From Roseinatronobacter sp052379845 (GTDB taxonomy: Bacteria > Pseudomonadota > Alphaproteobacteria > Rhodobacterales > Rhodobacteraceae), in the NCBI GenBank assembly GCA_052379845.1, contig JBQTCF010000009.1: a stretch of DNA of 64,000 bases; one strand, given 5' to 3'. Position 1 is the first letter of the stretch; each line of letters begins with the position of its first letter. The translations under genes were made by a program, and so were the position numbers. Positions 7,203-14,585 of this stretch are shown here, piece after piece. The notes under the pieces are model-generated. The model searched no databases, was not told where the DNA came from, and saw only the letters and a list, made by a program, of their open reading frames with translations.

Positions 7203-7802
7203 ATGCACATCGAATTCAAGTCAACAGAGAAAGATTTTGGGGCAATGGAAATCGCCAAGTATGCGGGCGTGTCTCAGATGAAACAACGCGACTGGCGTCG
7301 GCACGGTTACCTTCCACCGGCCGAGCCGGGACGCCGCGCCCGGTATTCGATTTTGGACCTTTGTGTGATTGCCCTGACCAGCATTCAAACCGAGGCCGGT
7401 AAAGAATTGGGCGCTGCAAACTGGATAGCGAAAATGAGTGCTGGCGTGGCAAAATCCCAGATTGAGCTTTGTCCACAGGCAGTGGCATTCGAAGGGCTTG
7501 AGCTTAACGAAGATCAGAAACGCGCTGCAATGCGCTACGCCGCAGGCTTGTCAGAAGCCGATATTCCGACCCGTTATCTGTTTTTCCCGAACCACTGGGT
7601 TTTACCAAGCAGATTGCTTGTCAATTCGGATGAAGCACCCGCGACCTGCTATCACTTCGCAACACTTGCCGAAATGGAAGGGCGTATAGGTCAAGACTGG
7701 ATATCAGGTCAGATTTTTGACCTGAAGCTATTTGCCGAAAATCTGGCCCAAATGATTGGTGAACCCTTGATTCACTACCATGTTTCAGGGGTCCGGACAT
7801 GA
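7203..7802 (+). CDS. MerR-like HTH protein of the element
   Basis: A 199-residue protein. Residues about 15-60 look like a MerR-type DNA-binding head (MEIAKYAGVSQMKQRDWRRHGYLPP followed by the wing RRARYSILDL). The remaining 140 residues lack a recognisable domain. RBS AGGGGAAG precedes the ATG, and the stop overlaps the portal start codon (ATGA at 7799-7802), so expression is coupled to the head genes. It could regulate late genes or act in packaging or assembly. The MerR-like head is clear by eye; the function is not. Confidence 0.6.
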   Translation: MHIEFKSTEKDFGAMEIAKYAGVSQMKQRDWRRHGYLPPAEPGRRARYSILDLCVIALTSIQTEAGKELGAANWIAKMSAGVAKSQIELCPQAVAFEGLELNEDQKRAAMRYAAGLSEADIPTRYLFFPNHWVLPSRLLVNSDEAPATCYHFATLAEMEGRIGQDWISGQIFDLKLFAENLAQMIGEPLIHYHVSGVRT

Positions 7803-9139
7803 AGCTGACCCGCCAGGTTGCGCGCGCCGCGCAGCGTGCCCTTAAAGAGCTGATGAAGCGATCAGGGATCGAAGCAGGAGGCCCCGGAAGGCGTTGGGAA
7901 GGTGCCTCAACGCTTCATGCGCCTCAAACCCAAACCCTTGCGGCCAGAGGCCCTGCACAAGTGCGCGCAGCGGCACAGTATGTGAACAACCCCTATGGCC
8001 AGCGGATTGTTGAAGCTTGGGTTTCCGCTCTTGTTGGAAGCGGGTGGCAGACCAGGTCGCAGCACCCTGACAAACCCACCGCCCGCGACTTGAATGATGA
8101 ATTCGAGGCCCTTGTAAACCCTGTTTTGCCGATTGCCGCGCGCGCCTTGGTCCGGGATGGCGAAGCGTTCCTGAGAGTCCAGATTACCGAGGAAGCTGGG
8201 ATCAGACTAAAGGCCATTCCCGCTGAACAAGTCGACCCCACAGTTCACACCGACCTGGGGAACGGCGCGCGCGTCATTGCCGGGATAGAATTTGATCGAG
8301 AAGACCAGATTTCCGCATATCATATCTTACCAGAGGCACCCGGGACCCCGTTTGCCGTCTATGGACAGGCAGTCCGGGTTCCCGCCCGCGACGTGATACA
8401 CATCTTCAATCCAATGTTTCCGGGACAGGTGCGCGGGCTTTCTTGGCTTTCTCCGATCTTGCTGAAGCTGCGCGACCGTGACGAAGCGTCGGATGCACTG
8501 TTGATGCAGCTCAAAACCGCATCCCTGATTACCGGCTTCGTAAAAGATCCAAGTGGAAACTTTGCTGGTTTCGAAGGGCAAGAAACCGGTGCGCAATTGA
8601 ACGTCGCACTTGAACCAGGTGCAATGCGCATTTTGCCGGGGGAGTCAGAGGTCACCTTCAGCACTCCAGGGCAGGGCTTGGCCCAAGCTGTTGAGTTTCT
8701 CCGTGCGCAAGACAGGGAAATTGCGGCAGGCGTAGGGCTGACCTTTGAGGGTATGACCGGTGATCTGACCCAAACCAATTATTCAAGTGCGCGGGTTGGC
8801 CTTCTGGAATTCCGCCGCCGCGCTGAAATGCTGCAAAAGCACCTGATAGAGCTACAATTCCTACGCCCGTTCTGGCGGCGCTGGATCGAGATTCAAACGC
8901 TTTCAGGCACGATAACCGCCCAAGGCGCGGCGCTGGATGATTTCCGCACTGTCAGGTTTATAGCCCCGGGTTGGCAATGGGTTGACCCTAGAAATGAAGT
9001 CGATGCCGCGGTTTCCGCGATCGAGGCCGGTTTGAAATCGCGTGAAGAGGTTGTGGCAGGCCGTGGCCGCGACATTGACGAACTGGATGAAGAGATTGCC
9101 CGCGACCGGGCCCAGCAAACCCAGAGGAATGCCGCATGA
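7799..9139 (+). CDS. Phage portal protein (lambda family)
   Basis: A 446-residue portal subunit, shorter than the roughly 530 residues of lambda gpB. Family-typical segments include YVNNPYGQRIVEAWVSALVG, the IPAEQVDP strand with following ISAYHI, the RVPARDVIHIF loop and the FRRRAEMLQKHLIELQFLRPFW helix near the C-terminus. Portals form the dodecameric ring at one capsid vertex through which terminase pumps DNA and to which the connector and tail attach. It overlaps both the previous and next genes by four bases, so the head operon is tightly coupled. Confidence 0.87.
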   Translation: MKLTRQVARAAQRALKELMKRSGIEAGGPGRRWEGASTLHAPQTQTLAARGPAQVRAAAQYVNNPYGQRIVEAWVSALVGSGWQTRSQHPDKPTARDLNDEFEALVNPVLPIAARALVRDGEAFLRVQITEEAGIRLKAIPAEQVDPTVHTDLGNGARVIAGIEFDREDQISAYHILPEAPGTPFAVYGQAVRVPARDVIHIFNPMFPGQVRGLSWLSPILLKLRDRDEASDALLMQLKTASLITGFVKDPSGNFAGFEGQETGAQLNVALEPGAMRILPGESEVTFSTPGQGLAQAVEFLRAQDREIAAGVGLTFEGMTGDLTQTNYSSARVGLLEFRRRAEMLQKHLIELQFLRPFWRRWIEIQTLSGTITAQGAALDDFRTVRFIAPGWQWVDPRNEVDAAVSAIEAGLKSREEVVAGRGRDIDELDEEIARDRAQQTQRNAA

Positions 9140-10929
9140 CTCTCCATATTCGTAGCCTGACCCCAAGCCCGAACACAGTGGACCTTGAGGCCCGAACCGT
9201 TGAAGCGATCGTCAGCACGGGCGCAGACACGCCCCGCCCGGGATTCGTTGAGCGGCTGGACCTGACCGGCGCCGATCTAAGTGGCCTTGTCGGTGCGCCT
9301 CTCTTGGACGCACACCAAACGAGATCGACGCGCGATCAGCTTGGAGTGATTGAGGCCGCAGAGCTGCGCGCTGAGGGCCTTTGGATCCGCGCGAAGTTTC
9401 GCAGTAACCCCGCCGCGCTCTCTGTTCTGTCTGACATAGCAGATGGCACGCTGCGCGGGCTATCCATTGGCTACACCGTAGCTGAATGGAAAGAGTCGCG
9501 TTCAGGCAATCGCCTTGTTCGCACTGCCACCCGATGGAAACCGATTGAGGTTTCCATTGTCCCTGTCCCGGCTGATCCGGGCGCACACTTTCGAGCAGGA
9601 AACCAAAACATGCCAGAAGAAATCCAGACCGCGCCCGAGGCGCAAAACCCGCCTCCAGGTGAAGTAATCACCCGAGCCCAGGTCAATGCACAGATCCGCA
9701 CAATCGCACAGACAGCCGGATTGACGCGCGCTTGGGCAGATCAACAGATTGATGCCGAGGTTACCCCTGATCAGGCCCGTCAGGCGGCCTTTGACGAAAT
9801 GCAGCGCCGCAGCGCTGAAACCACCACGCGTACAGCGCGCGCAGTGATTGTCACAGACCACACTGACCCCGCCCAAATTGCCACACGGGCAGGGGAAGCC
9901 CTTTATGCGCGTTCACACCCCGAGCACCAGATTTCTGAACCTGCCCGCGCTTATGCTGCCATGACAACCATTGACCTTGCGCGTGATTGTCTGCGCCGAT
10001 CCGGGGTCGCGATGACGGGCATGTCCGCTGATACTGTCATTACCCGCGCATTGCACACGACTTCCGACTTTTCGCTGATCCTTGGTGATGCCGTCGGCCG
10101 TGAGCTGCGCCGATCGTATCAGGCTGCGCCCTCTGGTGTGATGCAGGTTGCACGCCAGACTACGGCACGCGATTTTCGCGCAAAACGTGGCCTGATGTTT
10201 GGCGATGGGCCTGACTTGGAGAAGGTAAAAGAAGGCGGTGAATTTTCTCACGGCACTATTGAAGAGTCGGGCGAAAGCTACAGCGTCGAAACCTTTGGCC
10301 GCATATTTGCCATATCCCGACAAGCGTTGGTGAACGATGATCTGGGGGCATTTATGCAAGTGCCTGCGCGACTCGGCAATGCCGCGCGCCGCTTTGAGGC
10401 TGACGCTCTGGTCAAGAAGCTTCTCGACAACCCTGCAATGAGTGATGAGATTGCGGTTTTTCATTCTGACCGTGGCAATATTGATCCACTGACAGCGCCG
10501 GGGCTGACAAGCTTGTCTACAGCTCGCACGGCCATGCGGCACCGCAAGGGGCTTGCCGGAGAGCTTATCAATGCAACCCCACGCTTTGTGCTTGTTCCAG
10601 CAGAGCTGGAAACAATGGCGGAGCAGGCGCTTGCTGAAATCGCGGCGACGAAGACGGGCGATCATAACCCCTTCGATAACCTGACCCTTGTCGTTGATCC
10701 ACGCTTGCCCGGAAACCTCTGGTTTGTCGTTGCAGATCCTGCGCTGATCGACGGCCTTGAATACGCCTATCTTGAAGGCGCACCGGGGCCCCAGATCGAG
10801 ACAAAGCAGGGCTTCGAGGTGGATGGTGTGCAGATGAAAATTCGCCTTGATTTTGGATGTGGCTGGATGGACTGGCGCAGTTGGCAGCGCATTGGCCCAA
10901 ATGAGCCGCCCGCAGAACCCGAGAGCTGA
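9136..10929 (+). CDS. Prohead protease-major capsid protein fusion
   Basis: A 597-residue fusion. Residues 1 to about 155 are an HK97-type prohead serine protease with His60 (LLDAH) and Ser110 (RGLSIGY) as likely catalytic residues. After a proline-rich linker (about 160-180) comes a helical scaffold-like stretch, then an HK97-fold capsid protein from roughly residue 240 to the end. The protease would cut itself free and trim the scaffold during maturation. Such fusions occur in some phages and remove the need for separate genes. It is the largest gene of the element and shows that the element makes its own shell. Confidence 0.85.
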   Translation: MTLHIRSLTPSPNTVDLEARTVEAIVSTGADTPRPGFVERLDLTGADLSGLVGAPLLDAHQTRSTRDQLGVIEAAELRAEGLWIRAKFRSNPAALSVLSDIADGTLRGLSIGYTVAEWKESRSGNRLVRTATRWKPIEVSIVPVPADPGAHFRAGNQNMPEEIQTAPEAQNPPPGEVITRAQVNAQIRTIAQTAGLTRAWADQQIDAEVTPDQARQAAFDEMQRRSAETTTRTARAVIVTDHTDPAQIATRAGEALYARSHPEHQISEPARAYAAMTTIDLARDCLRRSGVAMTGMSADTVITRALHTTSDFSLILGDAVGRELRRSYQAAPSGVMQVARQTTARDFRAKRGLMFGDGPDLEKVKEGGEFSHGTIEESGESYSVETFGRIFAISRQALVNDDLGAFMQVPARLGNAARRFEADALVKKLLDNPAMSDEIAVFHSDRGNIDPLTAPGLTSLSTARTAMRHRKGLAGELINATPRFVLVPAELETMAEQALAEIAATKTGDHNPFDNLTLVVDPRLPGNLWFVVADPALIDGLEYAYLEGAPGPQIETKQGFEVDGVQMKIRLDFGCGWMDWRSWQRIGPNEPPAEPES

Positions 10930-10933
10930 TTGA

Positions 10934-11149
10934 ATGGCCCTGACTAGCACAGAGCTTGAACAAATGCGCGATGCCCTGATTAGGGCACGCGCCAAGGGCA
11001 CGCGGGAACTACAGATGAATGGCGAACGTGTGCGCTACGGTTCCGATGCCGAAATGGCCGCAGCTATCGCCGATCTGGAAACCCGGCTGCGCGCCGCAAA
11101 TCGCCCCAGGGCAAACACAATCCGATTTCACAGCTCGAAAGGGTTTTGA
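10934..11149 (+). CDS. gpW-like head-tail connector
   Basis: A 71-residue protein resembling lambda gpW: an N-terminal helix (STELEQMRDALIRARAKG), a beta hairpin (TRELQMNGERVRYGS) and a second helix (AEMAAAIADLETRLRAANR). gpW caps the filled head and gives the surface for tail joining. In this element it would be the interface to a tail from another phage, since no tail genes follow. It begins five bases after the capsid gene. Confidence 0.8.
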   Translation: MALTSTELEQMRDALIRARAKGTRELQMNGERVRYGSDAEMAAAIADLETRLRAANRPRANTIRFHSSKGF

Positions 11150-11152
11150 GAG

Positions 11153-11359
11153 ATGACAACCCGCCTGCGCCCGATATTGGCTGATGAGAAGACAGCCGCG
11201 TCACTGCTTTCAATTAAGCCGAGTGATTTTCGCGCGCTGGTGGACTCGGGACATCTTCCCCCCGCCCGGAGCCTTGGACAGTTTGAGAGATGGGACGTTG
11301 ATGAATTGGCGCGAATTGCGAGGGGCGAGGCCATTGAGGGCGGGGATTATACATGGTGA
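11153..11359 (+). CDS. Excisionase/AlpA-like HTH protein
   Basis: A 68-residue DNA-binding protein with a MerR-type HTH of the excisionase kind: LADEKTAASLLSIKPSDFRALVDSGHLPPARSLGQFERWDVDEL. Similar proteins act as recombination directionality factors next to integrases, or as AlpA-type inducers. It overlaps the integrase start by seven bases and follows the gpW-like gene by three, so excision functions sit at the end of the head operon. Confidence 0.7.
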   Translation: MTTRLRPILADEKTAASLLSIKPSDFRALVDSGHLPPARSLGQFERWDVDELARIARGEAIEGGDYTW

Positions 11360-12378
11360 AGCAAGGGGTGGTTGAAAGGACAGGCAAGCGCTGGTTGCAC
11401 GAGCCTAAACCCGGATTGATTTATGTGCGCAAAGGCGGGCGCTACTTAGGTCAAATCACAGCACCGGAAAACACCGAAGACTTTGATCGTCAGTATTGGG
11501 AAATACTCTCAGGGAAGCGCTTTGCCGCCAAAACATCATGGTCAGAGCTGATCAAGTCCTATCGACAGTCGTATAGGTGGACAAAGCTTAAGCACGCCAC
11601 ACGCGTGACATATGAGCACGTGCTAGTCTATTTGGAGACCAAGAACGGATCGAAGGATATGACCAGGTTGCAGCGTCGTGATGTTATCGCCGCGCGTGAC
11701 GCGAACTTGCACCGTCACAAGTTCGCAAATGATATTCCACGGGTTATGTCTGTACTATGCGAACATGCGATCGATATTGGCTGGATCAAGCAGAACCCAG
11801 CAAAGGGTGTTCCAAAAATCCCAACCCCTATAGAAAAACAACAACCTCATATTCCATGGCCTGATGTTGCTGTAGAAAAATTCCGTACCGAGGCTTCACC
11901 CAGGGCAAGGCTTATTTTCGAGATAGGCGTGGGCAGCGTCCAAAGGCCCGGCGATTGGGTTGGGTTCACTTGGGGCGATTATGACGGAGACAATTTGCGA
12001 TTGGCTCAGGGAAAGACTGGTACGAAACTTGTCCTTCCATGCACCGAAGCCCTGAAGGAAGCACTTGACGACGCAAAGGCCCGCCTTGGTGCCGCCCCAC
12101 ACCCGAGCAGGCCAATTTTAACAACGCAAAAGGGGCAGAGGCTCACATACAGCGGCCTTAGTCAGGTTATGCGTAAGGAGCGCCGCAGGCTAGGGCTGAG
12201 CGCTTTTGATCTGCATGCGCTGAGATACCGAGGAGTGCAGGAGCTTGCTTGGAAGGGCTGCACTGATGAAGAGATAGCCGCCTATTCCGGACACTTCTCG
12301 ATCGACATGATCCGCAAATACGCAGGCGAGGCGCGTCAGATAATGCGCGCTCGACAGGCAAGGGAGAAACGCAGGTGA
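11353..12378 (+). CDS. int: Tyrosine-type site-specific integrase
   Basis: A 341-residue recombinase with an N-terminal arm-binding region, a SAM-like core-binding domain (about 60-155) and a catalytic domain. All active-site residues are visible: Arg198 (VQRPGDW), Lys221 (QGKTGT), His288 and Arg291 (HALR), His314 (SGHF) and nucleophile Tyr323 (RKYAGEA). It ends 87 bases before the att core in tRNA-Trp, the classic location. It should insert the element into the anticodon-loop region of tRNA-Trp and, with the excisionase-like protein, remove it. Confidence 0.93.
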   Translation: MVKQGVVERTGKRWLHEPKPGLIYVRKGGRYLGQITAPENTEDFDRQYWEILSGKRFAAKTSWSELIKSYRQSYRWTKLKHATRVTYEHVLVYLETKNGSKDMTRLQRRDVIAARDANLHRHKFANDIPRVMSVLCEHAIDIGWIKQNPAKGVPKIPTPIEKQQPHIPWPDVAVEKFRTEASPRARLIFEIGVGSVQRPGDWVGFTWGDYDGDNLRLAQGKTGTKLVLPCTEALKEALDDAKARLGAAPHPSRPILTTQKGQRLTYSGLSQVMRKERRRLGLSAFDLHALRYRGVQELAWKGCTDEEIAAYSGHFSIDMIRKYAGEARQIMRARQAREKRR

Positions 12379-12401
12379 ACAGAACATGCACAGAACAAAA
12401 A

Positions 12402-12422
12402 CCTGATAACTTCGCTGATAAC
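12402..12422 (+). repeat. Right-arm direct repeats YCTGATAAC-like
   Basis: CCTGATAAC at 12402-12410 and GCTGATAAC at 12414-12422, 12 bases apart, the nearer ending 44 bases from the att core. The same word occurs on the left arm (2118-2126 inverted, 2150-2158) at 44 and 76 bases. Symmetric placement around the core fits integrase arm-type sites. Confidence 0.55.
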
Positions 12423-12425
12423 CGC

Positions 12426-12454
12426 TTGACGGGGGTTTCAAGAAAACCTAATGA
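12426..12454 (+). promoter_or_regulatory. Element-borne promoter for the restored tRNA-Trp
   Basis: TTGACG (12426-12431), a 17-base spacer and TAATGA (12449-12454), with expected start near 12461, five bases before the tRNA. The -35 box lies 40 bases before the tRNA, against 42 for the native candidate at 1995-2023, and is a better match to the sigma-70 consensus. It appears to replace the promoter displaced by integration. Confidence 0.65.
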
Positions 12455-12465
12455 ACCCAAAGGAC

Positions 12466-12541
12466 AGGGGTATAGCTCAGTTGGTAGAGCATCGGTCTCC
12501 AAAACCGAGGGTCGTGGGTTCGAGTCCCTCTGCCCCTGCCA
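12466..12541 (+). tRNA. tRNA-Trp (CCA), reconstituted at attR
   Basis: A 76-base cloverleaf including encoded CCA: acceptor AGGGGTA/TGCCCCT, D arm GCTC/GAGC, anticodon arm TCGGT-CTCCAAA-ACCGA with anticodon CCA, T loop TTCGAGT. The T stem GTGGG/CCCTC contains a U50-U64 mismatch. Bases 12466-12503 are the att core supplied by the element; the rest is host sequence. In the host it heads the secE-nusG-rplKA region. Confidence 0.95.
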
Positions 12542-12574
12542 TTCCGGCCAAGGCTTGTCAGTGGTGCGTGGTCC

Positions 12575-13504
12575 ATGCGCACTGACAAGTTGGACATCAA
12601 CATCCATATCGGTGCGCATAAAACCGCCAGCACGCATTTGCAGCGGCTGTTGCTGCGCAATGCTGCGCGGCTGTCAGCAAAGGGATGCGCCTATTTCGGG
12701 CCGAACCGACTGCGCCATGACTTGCGGCTGCCGCCGCTTTGTGTGGACCGCCCGGCCAATGCGCGTGTGATTGCCCCTTTGGTGTCAGAGTTGCGCAATG
12801 CGGCGGCGCGCGGCCAGAAGCTGGTGGTGTCCGAGGAAAATATTCTGGGCACCACGCGCGCGGATATCATTGCCCGCGCTGACAGGCTTTATCCTGACGC
12901 TGACGGGCAGATTGCGCGGTTCCTGCGGCTTGTGGGGGGGCGGAATGCCACGCTATACATGGCGGTGCGCAGCCCATTATCATTTATCAATTCCGCCTAT
13001 GTCCAGCAAATCAAGGGCGGAAATCTGTGTGATTTTGACGCTTATGTTGCGGGGTTCGACCCTGCCGCGCTGCGCTGGTCGGACTTGGTGGTGCGGCTTC
13101 TTGCCTGTGCGGGGGTGGGGCGGCTGGTGGTGTGGCAATTCGAGGAATATTCGCAGGTCCTGCCGCACCTGTTGGATCACCTGCTGGGCGCGCATGCAGC
13201 GGCGGGGTTGCGCGTGTCGCCCACACCCCATCAGGTTGGCAGCTCCGCGCGCGCCATTGAACATGCCCGCGCGCGCCTGCAGACCGACCCCACGCTGAAC
13301 CCCAAGGACGTGGTGACCCAAGCCGAACAGCTTTATCCGAAATCCGCGCAATGGCCCGGCCCGCAAGCTTTTGCACCCGCCGTGATGGCCGCAGGCCAGC
13401 AAAGCTACGCGCATGATTTGCAGACCCTTCGCACCATGGCGCGCGTCACCTTTCTGACGCCCGGTGCCGAACGCAAACCGGACACAAGGGCGAATCATGC
13501 TTGA
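12575..13504 (+). CDS. Sulfotransferase-like protein
   Basis: A 309-residue protein. Its N-terminus IHIGAHKTASTHLQRLLLRN resembles the phosphosulfate-binding loop of PAPS-dependent sulfotransferases, and YMAVRSPLSFINSAYVQQ resembles the 3'-phosphate-binding segment. No signal peptide or membrane helix. It starts 33 bases after tRNA-Trp and ends 54 before secE, so it may be cotranscribed. A shorter, related protein is encoded at 59994-60869. The acceptor is unknown; polysaccharide sulfation is one possibility. Family assignment rests on these two motifs only. Confidence 0.6.
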   Translation: MRTDKLDINIHIGAHKTASTHLQRLLLRNAARLSAKGCAYFGPNRLRHDLRLPPLCVDRPANARVIAPLVSELRNAAARGQKLVVSEENILGTTRADIIARADRLYPDADGQIARFLRLVGGRNATLYMAVRSPLSFINSAYVQQIKGGNLCDFDAYVAGFDPAALRWSDLVVRLLACAGVGRLVVWQFEEYSQVLPHLLDHLLGAHAAAGLRVSPTPHQVGSSARAIEHARARLQTDPTLNPKDVVTQAEQLYPKSAQWPGPQAFAPAVMAAGQQSYAHDLQTLRTMARVTFLTPGAERKPDTRANHA

Positions 13505-13558
13505 AACTGGCGCTTGTGCTGCGTATGTCAGCCCCTAGACAAGAACAGGTGTGCATTC

Positions 13559-13756
13559 ATGGCCAAGACGAACCCTTTTCAGTTCATGCAGCAGGTGCGG
13601 GCGGAAACCGCCAAGGTGACCTGGCCCACACGGCGCGAAGTGACCGTGACCACCGTGATGGTGCTGATCATGGCCGCCTTGACAGCCGTGTTTTTCTTTT
13701 TGGTGGACCTGACAATTCGAACTGGTTTGTCGGGCCTTCTGGGCATGTTCAATTAA
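13559..13756 (+). CDS. secE: Preprotein translocase subunit SecE
   Basis: A 65-residue single-span SecE. The amphipathic helix (NPFQFMQQVRAETAKVTWPTRRE) contains the conserved VTWPTR motif, followed by one transmembrane helix (TVTTVMVLIMAALTAVFFFLVDLTI). It clamps the SecYE translocon in the inner membrane. ATG at 13559 is chosen over an upstream in-frame ATG because the family begins MAKTNP. Gene order tRNA-Trp, secE, nusG is conserved in related bacteria. Confidence 0.95.
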   Translation: MAKTNPFQFMQQVRAETAKVTWPTRREVTVTTVMVLIMAALTAVFFFLVDLTIRTGLSGLLGMFN

Positions 13757-13830
13757 TACGCCAATCCGGCCGCCTTTGGTGCGGGCGGGGCTTGAAATGG
13801 CGCGCATTGCGCTGTAACAGCGACCACAAG

Positions 13831-13860
13831 AAAAAGCGCACCGCACTGGTGCGCTGTTTT
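13831..13860 (+). terminator. Terminator or attenuator between secE and nusG
   Basis: Stem AGCGCACC (13835-13842) / GGTGCGCT (13848-13855), loop GCACT, followed by GTTTT. It lies 79 bases before the nusG start, so it may end the tRNA-Trp-secE transcript or attenuate readthrough into nusG. Confidence 0.7.
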
Positions 13861-13939
13861 GTTTGACTCTATGACGGGGCTGCCACGCTGGCACGGTCCG
13901 ACACCGGCCGAAAGGCCGCCAGAAACAGGAAGAACATCC

Positions 13940-14473
13940 ATGGCCAAGCGCTGGTATTCGGTAAGCGTTCTGTCGAATTTCGAAAAGAAAGTCGCCGAGG
14001 CGATCCGCGTTGCAGTGCAAGAAGGCGGTCTGGAGGACATGATCGAAGAAGTTCTGGTTCCGACCGAAGAAGTCATCGAAGTGCGCCGCGGCAAGAAAGT
14101 GACCTCTGAACGCCGCTTCATGCCCGGCTATGTGTTGGTGCGCATGGAAATGACGCCCAAAGGCTACCACCTAATCAACTCAATCAACCGCGTGACTGGT
14201 TTTCTTGGCGCACAGGGCAAGCCGATGCCCATGCGCGACGAAGAAGTGAATGCCATTCTGAACCGCGTTGAAGAAGGCGAAGCGGCACCGCGCACACTGA
14301 TCCATTATGAAATTGGCGAACAGGTCAAAGTGACCGATGGCCCGTTTGAGGGATTCGCCGGTCTGGTGGAAGAGGTCGACGAAGGCGCGAATCGTCTGAA
14401 GGTGATGGTATCAATTTTTGGCCGGGCAACCCCGGTCGATCTGGAATTCACGCAGGTTTCCAAGGAAATCTGA
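13940..14473 (+). CDS. nusG: Transcription termination/antitermination factor NusG
   Basis: A 177-residue NusG with the N-terminal NGN domain beginning KRWYSVSVLSNFEKKVAE, the RRFMPGYVLVRMEM core and a C-terminal KOW domain (GEQVKVTDGPFEGFAGLVEEVD). It binds the RNA polymerase clamp to reduce pausing and links to Rho or ribosomal protein S10. The start MAKRWYS matches the family; longer in-frame sequence reads into the terminator upstream. Confidence 0.96.
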   Translation: MAKRWYSVSVLSNFEKKVAEAIRVAVQEGGLEDMIEEVLVPTEEVIEVRRGKKVTSERRFMPGYVLVRMEMTPKGYHLINSINRVTGFLGAQGKPMPMRDEEVNAILNRVEEGEAAPRTLIHYEIGEQVKVTDGPFEGFAGLVEEVDEGANRLKVMVSIFGRATPVDLEFTQVSKEI

Positions 14474-14585
14474 TGTGAATACACGCGTGGAAGGTCGTCA
14501 GGCGCGCCTGATCCGGCCGGACCACTAAACCGCAAGAAGCCCCGCGCAGGCGTGCACAGGGCGAGGTGATAAAAGGAGAGGCCAG

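Larger units (their letters stand above)
2037..12503 (+). mobile_element. Integrated capsid-encoding phage satellite (cf-PICI-like) in tRNA-Trp
   Basis: The element is bounded by identical 38-bp copies of the tRNA-Trp 5' half (2037-2074 and 12466-12503). In order it carries a replication initiator with iterons, two small ORFs, terminase small and large subunits, a divergent ribbon-helix-helix pair with shared operators, two unknown genes, portal, fused protease-capsid protein, gpW-like connector, excisionase-like protein and tyrosine integrase. No tail, tape measure, baseplate, holin or endolysin gene is visible. All reading frames are intact, and several overlap by ATGA-type junctions, which argues against decay. 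Known capsid-forming PICIs have this content: own head and packaging genes, tails taken from a helper phage. The alternative is a prophage that lost its late right half by deletion. Confidence 0.85.

Noticed and set aside
2037..12503. Gene transfer agent cluster
   Set aside because: Rhodobacteraceae GTAs have portal, protease and capsid genes but also tail genes, no integrase, no att repeats and a different terminase; this element has integrase and att sites and lacks tails.
2037..12503. Complete temperate prophage
   Set aside because: No tail, tape measure, baseplate, holin or endolysin gene can be found, and there is no room for them between the gpW-like gene and the integrase.
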